Below are positions 38,256 through 51,371 of a stretch of 64,000 nt of DNA, piece after piece. The notes beneath the pieces are model-generated. The model did not search any database and was not told where the DNA came from. It worked only from the letters and a program-made list of their open reading frames with translations. Made by a program: the position numbers and the translations under genes. The DNA comes from Gibbula magus (Eukaryota; Mollusca; Gastropoda; Trochida; Trochidae). Positions within the stretch are counted from its first letter, which is position 1, and every line of letters begins with the position of its first letter. The DNA lies in NCBI GenBank assembly GCA_936450465.1, contig OW388296.1, forward strand, positions 47,691,750 through 47,755,749, written 5' to 3'.

Positions 38256-38424
38256 AAAGCTAGTTACCAAGTGTCTTTTACGTTTAGTGTTTGAGAAAAT
38301 TTCGGAAAATGTCAACATTCAGATTATAAAGTCAAAATTAAAGGAATCTCTGAGATCTCTTTATACTTTGCAGGTCTTGTTAATTATATAGATTTGATTT
38401 GGATTTTATTAATTTTAAGGGCAT

Positions 38425-38530
38425 AGCCTCTCTCAGTACATAGCACTAAGATGATCGTAAGCACGATGTCAACTTTGAAGTTATGGTTAAACTTAGAAAA
38501 TGTACAAGTTTTTTTTAAAGGAACCCCACT
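38425..38530. repeat. Diverged foldback-type repeat
   Basis: tagcactaagatgatcgtaa and a tttaaaggaaccc end resemble the same foldback family. Confidence 0.3.
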
Positions 38531-40391
38531 CAAATAGTCTATCAAAGTCTGGAATAAATGCGGATTTGAGGATGATAACCCGGATTGAATCCAGCAAGAT
38601 TCTGATTACATGTTTGAAGCATGTTACAGGTTTTAGAACTTAGTAAATTAAGTTGCGTATTTAATGGAATTGCAAGGAAATCAAGTCCTATTGTGTTTCA
38701 AGATATCAATCCGAGACAATCAGGTAGATTGTAGTAGTTTGGGGATAAACAAATACTGATGGAGCAGGGTGACATTTTAGACTAGGACTAGGCATTTTGT
38801 GCATTTGGTCATCGTGACCTATGTTGATTTGTATTTGTGTTCGATTTCTCCCCCGTAAAGTACCCTGAAGATCAATGTGTACACACAAAACATGACTCAG
38901 ACAGGGATGTCTAGTAGGCCTGATGTTATTTGATATCCGATATTTCATGTTGACACAAGACGAGTCTATTTGATTATTCATAAATATCAATTTCGAAAAT
39001 ATTATGGCATAAGGGTTTGTACATGTTCGATTATTAGGCCCTAGTAGATGTGTTAAAAATTTCTTTTACAGGGGACGTAATTTCATTATTCGTTATGCCA
39101 TAGCACTGTTGCTATTTGGCAACAGGTACAAGTGCACAGGTAGATGTCCGTTGGGTTGTTTTTAAGAGCCCGAACATGGAAGATCCATTTTCGTCATATT
39201 TGCATACCATTATATACTCGACAAAATATGTTGATAAGGATATTTGATGTGATATGATTGATATTTCATCAGCATGTTAATGGTTAAATATATAGTTTAA
39301 AAAAAAGAAATGGACATATATCCCTAACTATATTTTGTCCAGTATATCCTCAATGTATAAATATCTGAATATCACAATTCCATGATTTGGCGGGAGCTAA
39401 CGGTAGGGTAGAGTATACTATGGTGTTAACTTTTTGGTAATCCGTTCTGAATATAGTTGATTTTAGAGGAGTTGATGTGTTTATCATTGTATTGTGTTAT
39501 TGTGCAAGTTAAAGGTATATCCATTGTGTTGTTTGGGTCATTTATTCCAAACGTTACAAATGGTGTTACTTTATCGAGAAGTACCGACTGTTACCGAAAA
39601 TTACCATTTTGATGATTATCGACTTAGTATATTGACGATATAAAGGTAAAATTAGTGATTTCTGATCGAAAACCGGAAAATGCATCGCGATTGACGTCCG
39701 CCAATGAGTCAAACGTAATTTTGGAATCGTATTTATACTGAACGGACAAAATGACAAATTTGGGTTGATAATGTTAAATAGTGCATGTAAATGGGACTTG
39801 TAGTTTCGGTTTCTGCACATGTAAATGATGTTACTCGATTTTTATTTGAACCTAAAATATATGATATATTTGGCGATTGGGGATACATATGCAAGCTGAG
39901 TGAAATTATTTGTATTGTAAACAACACATGTAGTGAGTCGGAACGTATGACAGCCAACTAAAATGTTATTAAACACAATGGATGCACCTTTAATATCTAA
40001 CTGTTACAGCACGTCATTGGTGTTACATCAAGTTTGAAAAACCTAATTGTATTTATATCGTAAATAAAAAACCTGAAACAACAGTAAGGATCACGTTGTT
40101 GGTTTCTCTTTTTCCGGAAGTGATAAGATCTCTCAAACGAGACCGGAAACGAGATCTCGAGTGACGAGAGTTTTTATGGTAGCACACTCTGCGCACGCCA
40201 CTCTGATGGTTTAATGACCACACTTGACCCAGGAAAGTTCTGATGAGTAATAGGTTGTTCAATTAGACTGAAGTGCCTTGATGTACGTACTTAATGGCCT
40301 GTGAAAAAAGAGAAAACTGTTCATATGTTAAAATACAACATTAAACATAACATAAAGGCATTTTGTAATGGTTAGTATAGGGAAAGCGAGG

Positions 40392-40590
40392 TTCATAGTC
40401 TGTCATCCAGACCCTAGAGCAAAATATTCAACCCACCAACCCAGTCCAAACCAAAATTATAGCAAGTCTAGATTACTCTGAAATTAAGGCATCTTTAGGG
40501 CTCCATTTAGTATAACTATTTGAATTGTTTGTAAAATGTTCCTGGTAAGAAAAAGTATTTCTGAGCCTCAATGTTAGTCAACGAGGTTTC
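40392..40590. mobile_element. Same family, copy 2 (inverted)
   Basis: tctgtcatccagaccctaga through ttgtaaaatgttcctgg to ctgagcctcaatgttagt is the reverse complement of copy 1. Confidence 0.6.
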
Positions 40591-41165
40591 GTATTGATGA
40601 TAAATTTATTCAGCACAATGACATTTAAAAACTTATCTAAAAGAATTTAACTCCATTTTAACCTGAATGTATTACTATAATTAAAAACTATTAAAATCAA
40701 AGTGCATTCGTTGCTATTTTGTACGCGTCTATATATTAATGTTTCGACCAGCATGTCTTTACTTATTGAAGGAGCATAACTTGATCTTCAGATAAATCAT
40801 ACAGCCAATCAATCATTCGTCCGATTATCAGATTAATCTTAGACAAGCCACCATTCGATTAATTTGCCATGTCATTTCCTAGTTAAATTCTAACAAGATA
40901 TTTGAATCGTAACAGTTTACGTTTTTTTCTTAAGGTAAGAAGGTATACGTAAGAAAACCCTTTGTTCCCTAAATGCGAAGATCCACAATAATTATATATG
41001 TATTGATTTGAGCACAGCGCATAACGACTCAAGGTCCCTCCACCAATATAGACTACTATCACTGATGATCATTTTAGCTCCGTGCAAATTAATTGGTGCA
41101 AACTAGTCAGAACATCGAGTATTTGAATCATAAAATGGTCAACGAGTGAATAGTCTTAGAGAAAC

Positions 41166-41344
41166 TGATTGTTTTACGTTTTCCCTAGTCTAGCACTAAG
41201 ACTCTGAAAGAAAACTGAATTTTTTTTTGAAACAGAGCCTCTTTTTACAGAAAATTCCATTTTTACAGTCTCCTTTTCAATATTTGATAAAATGGTGATA
41301 TATTCAGAATAAATACTTTTTTCAGAGTCTAAGTGTAAGACTAC
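41166..41344. mobile_element. MITE, tagtctaac family
   Basis: Starts tagtctagcactaagactct and ends cagagtctaagtgtaagact, with the shared aatggtgatat interior. The minus ORF 41174-41470 is a by-product. Confidence 0.65.
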
Positions 41345-41872
41345 GTTTTCCCAACCGCAATTCAATCTTGCTTTGCATCCAATACAATGGACGAACAATA
41401 CTGGATTCAAATGATTCTGGAGTGTTAGGAAAATGGATGGTATAACTAGATTAATCTCACAAATGGACACAACAACCGCTCATGTAGTGCTGAAACACGT
41501 ACTATATATAAGTGGAATTACCGGGCAAATTGGACAAGTTTATCCATGTCACAAAACGTCTTTACCGAGCACAACGCGGTCTTGTAATGAGCTTGTACTG
41601 TTAGTCCAACTAATGAAGTCAGTGCAAAGTGCTCATACATCACATACTGACAAACATGACAGCGCATCACGGAATGCATGCTTTGCACGTGCGAGATCCT
41701 GTGTCAAACAGGACGGCATGACACGGAATTCACGCGCACGCGTTGCACGTGCGAGTTGATAACAGCTATCGATTCGCAGGGACGGAACATTAAACAATTC
41801 TTTGAAGTCACGTTTTCTGGACAATGTTTATAATAGTGTGGATAATTCGCTTTCCTGTGTCTTACTCAAAGG

Positions 41873-42458
41873 CATTCTCTTCCCACAGAGTTTAGTCCCT
41901 ACAGTTTTCCGGTTCTACCCTCTGTTACATTACGCTTGAAATCGAGAGCAGAACCAAAGTCCCCTAGCGGTGTAAAGAGAAATCTCATACCGTATCCCTG
42001 GTTCTTAACCAATGAAAACTCATTTTTGATTGGCCATGTCGACAGGGTTACTTAATAGATCGAGGCATTTTACTCTGAAGGGTCTTGCTCATTAGCATAT
42101 GTCATTCGAATATGTCTGATGTAAATAACGCAAATGAAATGATTTTGGTATTTGTCTCTGATTTGGTCTTCTTTATTTATAATTATGTTTATGATCAATA
42201 ATTTTCACAAAATCAAATAGCATAGTTCGAGGAAAACACAGAAAACACAGGAAAACGAGAAAACGTTGCCCTTACGTTTATTGTATCATTATGACGTGTC
42301 ATTGGCAAATGTCACTTTTACAACGGCCCCGCTGATTGCACAACTAGATTCAATTGCAACCAATCAGAACACTACCTTCCCGCCCACATTATCGAGCGTA
42401 ATGTAACAGAGGGTAGAACCGGAAAACTGTAGGGACTAAACTCTGTGGGAAGAGAATG
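41873..42458. mobile_element. MITE with 64-bp perfect terminal inverted repeats and 9-bp target duplication
   Basis: The first 64 bases (starting cattctcttcccacagag) are the exact reverse complement of the last 64. The element is flanked by actcaaagg at 41864-41872 and 42459-42467. Long inverted repeats and a 9-bp duplication are hallmarks of Mutator-like (MULE) elements. At 586 bp with no transposase frame it is non-autonomous. Perfect ends imply recent mobility. Confidence 0.88.
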
Positions 42459-43985
42459 ACTCAAAGGCAGAATGGTATTTTTTTTACCGATGGATAAGAA
42501 AAGAATGATGAACATGCAACCATTTATCGTTTTACTTCTTAATAATAAATTATCATAATCAGGTCCATTTAAGATAATACTTTGGCCAATGTAAAATATG
42601 TTATTTTTCTGTAATTTGATTCATGTCCTGATTCATAGTTCTTTTGATATTTACCGATACATGGATAACTGGAATCACGCAAAAAAGGCCTTTGCGATAA
42701 TTGGACGAATTTATGCTGCTTATCCCAAAGCTGGGTCATTTAGCCTAAACTTCCGGTCAGTTCAAAGCCTATGTATGTGCAAGGTCAACAGTGTTTCCAT
42801 GTTCTTCGTCAACTTCCGGTAGTCTGCTCGTGCTTTGATAAGACCCGGATGTTCGAGTTCTCCACCTGGCCTACATTTGACCAAAGGCGGGGGTGGCAGA
42901 CGATAATATAGGAGCACGATACACACGTTTGTTTAGACGGCTTGACGTTCGTTTGATTCAAGAAATATGGGCTCATGCGTTGAACCGCTGATAAATTACG
43001 AAGGGGTTAAAAGAATACAAATATACAGTGTTACATTCCCTTCAAATGTACCAAACAACTCTCTTATTAATGTAGCCGATGTGAACGATGCCATATGATG
43101 TTGAGTCAGTTATTTGATGCAGATTAATATTGGATAACTGGCAGTGATAACTGTTGCAGGTTGATAACAAGGCATTATGTCGTTTTTGGAACATGGATAG
43201 TCTGATAAATGTTGGCATGCTGTTGAAAAAATCATTTCAATTGGAAAATACACACTGTTTACATGTATATATTTGGTATTGAGTGTTACGTAGGAATTTT
43301 ATGAAGCAGAGCAATTCTTACGATAACCAAATGCATTCATGTGCGTTTGTGCATCAATGAGTGAAGTGAGGATCTTATGACGTCATAGACTATGCATGAC
43401 ATACGGAAACCTGTGTCTGAACCAATTGTTAGCTGCGGTATCCTTGAATGTTCTGTATCAAATGAATCGTGGAAGTTATTACATTGTAAGATTTAAAGGC
43501 TTGTAATTATAGTGCATGATACATGTACATGAAAGGTGTTTCTTAACGTGCTTCGATGAAGAATACAAATTATGTATTTGATTTCTTCGGCTTTGAATGT
43601 AAACGGTTCATATGAACTTATATCGATTGTTGATGAATAGCAAAATAATTAGTATTTCTGAATACTCCAAATATATAAATATATGTAAACTATCATTCCA
43701 TACGGTTCCAACATGAAGGCTTATTCTCGGTTAGGCGTTTCTTCTCTTCGTCTGATTTGGCAAGATTTAACAAAGCTATCTGCCAGGGTTAAGTGGGCCC
43801 TTCATCGCTAGGATGGTATTACCTTCATCTAAGAGAGCTTTAAACACGTGACCCAGGTACTTTAGCCACTTGTCCTCGGTCTAACATGTATCAACCACAC
43901 CATCTGCACGTACGAGTACAGACACCAACACAAAGGTTGGTCCATGATACAACAGGACAGAGGGCGATTTCAGTCGTTACGCATT

Positions 43986-44390
43986 CGCCTATGTAGTCTA
44001 ACACTTAGTTTAACACTTAGGCTCTGAATTTTTTAAATATTTAATTATTTTTTATATAATTTTTTTTATGTTTTATATCTGAAAAAAATATTGAAGAGGA
44101 GCTCTTTTTTTACAGATGAAAATACCATTTCTTGCAGTCTCCTTTTCAATATTCAATAGAATGGTGATGTTTTCAGAATAAATACTTTTTCATAGTTTGA
44201 GTGTAAGACTATATCTAACACTGAGACTCTGAAAAAATATTTATTCTAAAGTTGTCAAAATTTTATTAAACAATGAAAAAAAGCCTCTGTTTTCTGAAAA
44301 TACCATTTGTCATAGCGTCCGTCTCTGTAGTTCATAAAATGGTGATATTTTACGAATAAATACTATTTTCAGAGTGTGAATGTTAGACTT
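43986..44390. mobile_element. Two tandem MITEs, tagtctaac family
   Basis: One copy runs about 43986-44213 and a second starts at about 44213, each with the aatggtgat interior and a gtgtaagact or gaatgttagact end. They appear to share one terminus. Confidence 0.6.
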
Positions 44391-44882
44391 TGGCCTAAGA
44401 AACTCCTGTGCACCGCATGTGTACCATCAATTCTAAACCCTATATACTTTGATCATTTTGCACTGGCCTTTAATACTCGGTATATAATACTATCACTTCA
44501 TCTCGCACATGCATATGGTACATGCTACATGCTACACACACGTTGTTCAGGAACTTCTGGACCTTGAGAAACAAGGAACTGTCATGCACGATGCAGGAAA
44601 CCAGATCACCCTTTCTCAAAGGGTTCTAGCTGAACTTGGAAGTATTTTGGTCCTTTTGGAGTTTTAAGGATTTCCTTACTTGTCCATTTGTTTGACAGGA
44701 ACTTTTTTTGTTGTAATTTGTTCTTATTTTGCCGAGTCGGAGGTTTCTCTGTTTAACTTCATAAGTTTGGTTGGCCTTGTATCAAGGTGGTTCTTCAGAA
44801 AGCAACATGCTAAGTTAGCGCCAATGTGTGACGTGCTTTAAGATTAGTAAATTTCTCAACAAAACCAACGCATCTAATTCTA

Positions 44883-45062
44883 GTCCTGCCTCATGACTGT
44901 GTAAAATATAAGAGCCTTTAATACAGCAAATCTTTATTCTGCAAGTCTAGATAAACTGAATACACATGAAACTAAAGGTATTTAAAATATAATCATAAGG
45001 ATGAAGGTGCAGTAATTTCACAAATTTTATAGACTAGATTTTAGTCTAATCTAATTCATGAA
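44883..45062. repeat. Dispersed repeat, gcctcatgactg family, second copy
   Basis: Same order of shared blocks as at 38085, with small indels. Confidence 0.5.
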
Positions 45063-45256
45063 GTATGCAGTTTGCAGGAACATGTACTTGGTTGACATAA
45101 ACAATGTATCGCATCTCTGAAGATTACTTAGAAGTGTAATACATAAGCAAATCAAGATTTGTTTGGTTTATCCTTTATGAAACTTTGGATTTATTTTTGA
45201 AACAGACAGCATAAAACACATAAAATATAAAACACGTAACCTCCAGAAATCTTTAT

Positions 45257-45260
<4 letters not shown>

Positions 45261-45341
<81 letters not shown>
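45261..45341. repeat. AT dinucleotide microsatellite
   Basis: An 81-bp pure AT run. Confidence 0.95.
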
Positions 45342-45346
<5 letters not shown>

Positions 45347-46658
45347 TATATCTACCTGATGCCCTATATGTATATAATTTTCATCTAAAGTTGCCAACAT
45401 CAGCATAACTCTCTAGCTCATTCAAACATAATGGTATGAGAAAATTGCAAAAAAATGTAAAATAGATCGGTGTTTATGTTTTAATGAATCCATTCTCATA
45501 ACAGGCATAAACAAGTATGCTGTAATATACTTAAACTTTAATTATAAATGTCATTGTACATCGTGACTACAACATAAGTTTCTCCTATAAAACACACATA
45601 CGAAACATTAGAAATATATGCAATATAAGTTTGACCAACATTACACGGACCATAGGGTACTTTGTACAATACACTTTAAATAACTGCACATGTGTATCGT
45701 GACTCTATCATTAACATCTCTCATAGAACACAATACATGAACGCCTAGCCTAACATCCGGGCTCCTCAGAGGTGTAAAAAAGGGCTGTTTCATCACATTT
45801 CGAAAATGAGACATTGCATTAGAATTGATAAAACCAAGAACTTGTTTTTACCACTGTTGCTGATTTGTTCTGTACCAAACCATTTTGAATGATCGTTTTG
45901 CAGGAATCAAACTTCAAACATAAGAACTAATAAGATATATTCAGGAGTGACCATAGCGTAACGATATGCTTAACCGGTATATTACTGTACTTACTGCTTA
46001 ATTGTTATCGTGAAACGGGCTGTAGCACATTTTGCAATGGGAATAAAGAGATATCACAAAATGGTAAAAGAAATGTTACCAACTGTAAAATAATCCTCCC
46101 AAATCATTAAATAGAGTTCCAAAATGAATAGTTAAGGTTCGATTAAGCAACGCGGATCCATTTCCCATCCCCGAATTATTAAAAGGTGTTCACTCTAAAA
46201 TGGCTTAAAAATGGTTTTAGAGGTGACACCATTTTCTACAAATACGAATAATCGCGTCGTGTAATGGGCTGTTTTACTCTCTTTAGTAAGACAGTATTTA
46301 CACTTTATTACAAATGACATAGGAGCATATGAATATTTTTTTAACACCGTACTACAATGCCTTTAACATGGTCTTTGGACTTTGAATTAAGTAAGAGGTG
46401 AAAAGCGTTTGAGGACTGAGAGTAAGGCTAGGTTACCACATGCATTTTGATATGTGCTCGACACGTGGTTAGTTCACGTTACCAGGCAATTTAGCATATC
46501 CGCGCTCTAACAATAGCCACGTTTGTTTACAGGTCGGAACAATTACTGTAAATTCTGATGTAATAGTGTCACTAAGAACTTTAAAAAGATCGCAAAATGT
46601 AAAGGGATCTGGCTTTTATCAATATATTTCTTATCTAAGATTTTAATTATATACTTGA

Positions 46659-46970
46659 GTGAGTGAGTGAGTTGGGGTTTAACGTCGCTTTCAAGAGTAT
46701 TTCACTTATATCGCGGCTGCTAGTATTATGGCAGGGAGAAAGCCCGCAACGCCATGTGGCTTTGACTGCGGTGAAACCTGCGAGCATCGGCTGGAACTAG
46801 CGAACCATGGGTGGTACTACGCTGAAATTCACTGAAACATTGCACCCAAACCTTACTGCGTGTGGAACAGTTCTCTACTGCAGACAAAGTTGCCGTGCCC
46901 CTGGCTGGATTCGAACCCCGGACCTCTTGATCCGAAGCCGAACGCGCTAACCACTGCGCTATCCCCGAAC
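46659..46970 (-). mobile_element. tRNA-derived SINE, copy 2
   Basis: Same family and orientation as the copy at 21468, with a tRNA-like head at the high-coordinate end and a GAGT-type tail. An 11-bp duplication, tatatacttga, flanks it (46648-46658 and 46971-46981). Confidence 0.88.
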
Positions 46971-47562
46971 TATATACTTGATACGTACTTCATGGGAGAA
47001 AACAAATCTGATACGTTGATACGGTTTTACTTTGCATTCCCGCAGAAGTATTGCATATGTATGGACATTGAGAAGGAATGATTGAGTATACGGGCTTGAG
47101 TATGGTGTATGGCCTCTTAGGCAACATTTAACAAGGGTAACGATAGAAAAATGGATCTGCATTTTATGTATTATAAAATCTCGATTATGCATGAATATCA
47201 GGTTGATAAAAGGAATATTGTAGATACCCAATAAGCGTTATACAGGCTCATAAGCTATGATTATATTAATATTTTTTGGCAAATCAAGTAACCTTAACCA
47301 TCTTTGAAACTTCTGGCAAAAACAACCATGTTTATTTGCTCATTTTACTCCAGCATGAAGCATGGGTGTACATATTGTGTATTGGCGTCAATAAGACACA
47401 CTCTTGACTAAGTGAAGACTATTTAATCATTTTTATTGAATTTAATTTCCGTCCCTTTTCTCCATAACAATTCACATATCTAGACTTGCAAAATGAAATT
47501 TAGACTTTGTTTAAGATACACTTACTTCAAATCATTTCAAATTGGTATAAACGTCAAAGACA

Positions 47563-47604
47563 AATACTCTTGAAAGCGGCGTTAAAACCCCTCCTCACCT
47601 CACC
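47563..47604 (+). mobile_element. SINE, extreme 5' truncation
   Basis: Only the last 42 bp of the SINE family (gaaagcggcgttaaaaccc plus the CACCT tail) are present, yet tcaaagaca flanks it on both sides (47554-47562 and 47605-47613). It therefore looks like a truncated insertion rather than a deletion remnant. Confidence 0.7.
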
Positions 47605-48639
47605 TCAAAGACAGAACATCAGGAAAATCATGACGATATAGACAAGTCTAGTTGCTTTCATCTCTGGATAATGACGTATAGTTAAAGTTTTCATTTTATC
47701 TCATATTCAGTCCCATCTATACTTATGGTCTATATACAAATCTAATCATCACTTTTAGTACTAGCATATGTTCTTAATCAATTACATGATTCTTTAGACT
47801 AACATTTATTCTCTGAAAGGAAACTGTTTGTAAAAGTTACAAATTTGATAAAAAGGAAACTAAAATAAAAGGAATCCCCTGATATGCATTCATGTTCCTT
47901 ATACTAGGCTCTATAGTCTTATTGTAGACTTGCATTGGCCCAAACTTGAAGGAAAGCTTTTGTATATTTGACCAAGCAAAAAAAAGAAAAGAAAAAAAGA
48001 TCGCTTCTCTTTCGTATTCCAACGTATTTATGGCACAAATTGTTTTCTACAATTGCATTCACATATTCCAATCGCGGAGGGTCACACCAGTAGCAGTAGT
48101 TATCTGTCATGGATGTATCCCTACGCCACCTGTTCTTACTGGAAGCAATATAGCTGTATCACAGTCTCCAGTATCATGTTCCACTATAAAGGCGGAACAT
48201 GAGAACCACCTGCAAATCAAGTACATCCCTGCCCTTGTGGGGAACCGATGCAACATCAGCATCTGCTAAAAGTTCCAAGTCTCTTTCAATTAATTAAATA
48301 ATAACATATTTGAATGTTTTAAAAGACTATTCCCAGTCTAGACGGTCCTGTACTTCATTATGTGGCCATTCGGAAGATACGACTGTGTGGTCTGGTACCT
48401 CGGTTCCGACCTATTCCCGATGTTATCTGAGCTCCATGCTCCCCCGAGTATTCTGCCTTGTTTCTGATACTCTGAGACTGTTTGCATTGTCTGGTCATTG
48501 CTTTGTCTCTTCTGTATTCGTGTCCATGCAGCCATTGTCTTGTACTGCTTCTTAAGACTCTTCGGGCTGATCGTGCATAATTTATAATATTTATTATATA
48601 TTCTATGGCTTTTTGTAATTTTGAATGTTTGTTACCGAT

Positions 48640-48730
48640 CCTTGACAGACATGTTGTGTATAAAAGGGAAACTGGGAGAAACTGTTTGTCGGCGTGCAGC
48701 TCTGTAGCATTTTAGAAACCTTTTGCTTCT
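48640..48730 (+). promoter_or_regulatory. Possible TATA promoter, perhaps a retroelement remnant
   Basis: gtgtataaaagggaaactgg is a good TATA box, followed at a normal distance by gtcggcgtgcagctctg. Neighbouring 47.9-48.6 kb has open, translation-like segments on both strands that were not recognised. Confidence 0.25.
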
Positions 48731-49431
48731 GGTTTGTTCTTCGACTGTAACTAAAGTTGAAATTTATATGACGATTGTGGACGAAGTGAAATATTAATTA
48801 AACGACGTATTTTTAATGCCTTTGAAGCTAGATGATGGAGACCAATTTGATTTTCGTTTTGATCTTTCAGAATTTTTTAAAGCTCTTCTCCACAATTCAA
48901 TATTTGGACAAATTTTATAACAATTTTGAATATTATCATTATAATCAAACCGTGATTAGTTGCAGTATGTTACACGATAATGCAACTAGTTACGGTCTGA
49001 TTTTTATGAGACTTAATATTGTTTAAATAGAATTCTTACATTGAAATATATAATAAATGACAGTTTAGTATGCAGGCAATATGAAATGCCATACTAATAT
49101 ATTTGGCGACCAATTCGAATTTCTTACAAATTAATTATGCTCTTCCCAACAATTAATATTTGAACAAACTTTATAACATGTCTGAATATCGCCCAGTTTA
49201 ATTTAAATCAGAATGTAATAAGTACCAATGCCTTACACAATATTTACCTTCTGACTTTAATCAGACTGGAACAGTGCTATGTCTGATTATCGCCCAGTCG
49301 AATTGCAATTAGACTTTAGTATCAATACGGTCTGATGTAAATGAGGCTGGAATATTGCCTTCTAAGTACAATTCTTACATAGCAATTTAACAAATATATA
49401 CTTATTGACAATTGTGAATGTAGGCATTGAA

Positions 49432-49584
49432 GTAGTCTAACACTTGGACTGTAAAAAAAAATTAAAAAATTGAAAAGGAGCCTTTTTTATGAAAATACCA
49501 TTTCTTACAGTCTCCTTTTCAATATTTAATAAAATGGTGATATTTTCAGAATAAATACTTTTTTCATAGTCTGAGTGTAAGACT
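49432..49584. mobile_element. MITE, tagtctaac family
   Basis: agtctaacacttggactg and the inverted gtctgagtgtaagact bound about 150 bp whose middle reads accatttcttacagtctcc and aatggtgatattttcagaat. At least four further copies or relics lie in the window. Confidence 0.65.
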
Positions 49585-49799
49585 AGAATTGAAGATGCCA
49601 GACTAAACTGGCTCCCTGGGTAATACGAGAATAGTACTACCCTGTTGTATGTTTAACGCATTCTGCCAATACAATTGCAATTCTCTCGTCTTTCTCTTTG
49701 GCACTGGTATGCTTGTAGAAACTCCCATGGTTACTCCAATTCCGTGACTGAAACAATGATTATCTTGGTCTTATCGATCTGCCTTCATCGCCATTTATC

Positions 49800-49905
49800 T
49801 CACGAAGCCCTGGCTTCTGAAACCGGAAGATAACGTCGCCATCTTAGATCACGTGACAGATACGCGCGTGCTCTGTGTGACTCGCCAGGTTATGTTACAA
49901 TGGTT
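49800..49905. promoter_or_regulatory. Possible TATA-less promoter
   Basis: Within 40 bp there are an ETS site (accggaag), a YY1-type core (cgccatctt) and an E-box (tcacgtgac), followed by cgcgcgtg. No first exon was found on either side. Confidence 0.3.
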
Positions 49906-50155
49906 GTGTGTTCAGAAAATAAATAAGGTTTTGTATTCTTTTTCAAAACCAACAATCTGGCCCATGTTTGAACGTGTTCGTTGTGGACTTTAAAGCCACT
50001 GCAGTGACTAATGCAATATGTGGGTCGTAGAGATAGTCTAGATCTGTGTTAAAAGGATTTGCCAGAAGGGGGCATCAGATCACATATGTTATTGGTTTGA
50101 GGTTAACGTCGGATTTTACCACTAAAACTAAAAATAATATTTGACCTAGTTAGAA

Positions 50156-50272
50156 AACCATTTGGTCATTTACTAATATAACGGTTGAAATAGTCCGTTT
50201 TCATATACATGTAAAATGTAACGGTTTCAAATATATATTTCAACCGTTATATTAGTAAATGACCAAATGGTT
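50156..50272. mobile_element. Foldback element with 36-bp perfect arms
   Basis: aaccatttggtcatttacta and onward at the left is repeated in exact inverse at the right (tagtaaatgaccaaatggtt). The loop is about 45 bp. A hairpin of this quality is either a young MITE or a selected structure. Confidence 0.75.
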
Positions 50273-50349
50273 GCCCCATGAATACTGTGTCCTTTACACC
50301 ACAAATCACATTTCGTATGAGAACAAACCCTACTGTACCTTATAACGTC

Positions 50350-50863
50350 AACTACTGTATAAGGATGCCGTTTTGTCACAATATGTTTTCTCAAATTTGC
50401 CATTTATTATTAAAGTTTATACATCATCTTGTTACCTGGGTAAATCATCTCGTAAGCCGTGTCCATAGAAAACGGTTATCCGTATTTGAAGAAAAATGGT
50501 GCGACGTATAAAGCGACAGTGGTGTGGAACTCTTCAGTGTGAGAGGTAGATTTGTAGATCTCATGCTAATGTGAGAGTTCAGACAGCAAGATGGTTGACC
50601 ATTCCATCACTCTACCATATGTACATCTCTACTCTGAGTGTTTAGGTATCGCATCATCAATCAGATCACTTGAACTACCTTCGTGCGGTCATTGTAATGT
50701 GAACATGTAAATTCCCGCTCCATGGGAAAGGGACTCGCATGACTTAACCGAACCATATACATTCGTTTTAGAACTCTTTTATTGATTCAGGCTTATCATT
50801 TAGCCATTGGTGATTGTGAGATCACTTTATGTCAGTAGCAAAAATCGTGCTACCGCGCCTTTA
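50350..50863. mobile_element. MITE, gtgctacagcgcctttaa family
   Basis: Same interior and orientation as 53902-54398, ending aatcgtgctaccgcgccttt. The left terminus is badly eroded. Confidence 0.55.
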
Positions 50864-51321
50864 ATGACACATGTCAGTTGCATATAATAACATGTTGAGT
50901 TTGTTTAGCACCTGATGTCGCAATTGGCATAAACAACACAGCAATTTTATTATAAAACAACATCCTAACAGTTGTTCAGGGGTAGGCTCAATGGCCGGAT
51001 AATTGCTTTTGGCATTTACATCTTCAGATAAACATAATATACTTGATAACGGCTTATGAACTGCCTCATATCGCATGACAATGATAACATCGCGATAGAC
51101 TCCACTCAGTATGAACTCCTATAATAATGACTTTATCTCCTTGATATTTAGATGCTTTGCAAATTATAAATGCCAAAACATAACGATAAATAATATGGTC
51201 TATGTCTTGGAATTGGCACTTGACAGGAAAATGATACACAAAAACCCCGTTAAAGGTGCCCTTCTATCGTTCATGGACCGGATATCCATATGTTCGCTAA
51301 GGTTTTTTATGTAGTATTCTA

Positions 51322-51371
51322 CTTCATTTTTAAAAATATTTAATATTTTATAATAACTGCCATTATATAAC
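51322..51371. repeat. LINE target-site duplication, left copy
   Basis: A 50-bp sequence identical to 53221-53270, directly abutting the microsatellite tail of the LINE. Confidence 0.75.

Larger units (their letters stand above)
33139..51321. other. Downstream of gene D exon: repeats, no exon found
   Basis: If gene D is real its later exons should be on the plus strand here or beyond the window; I could not identify them. The 38540-40040, 42500-43980 and 45350-46640 stretches look non-coding. Confidence 0.4.

Noticed and set aside
45191..45406. ORF with a long Ile-Tyr alternation
   Set aside because: AT dinucleotide run.
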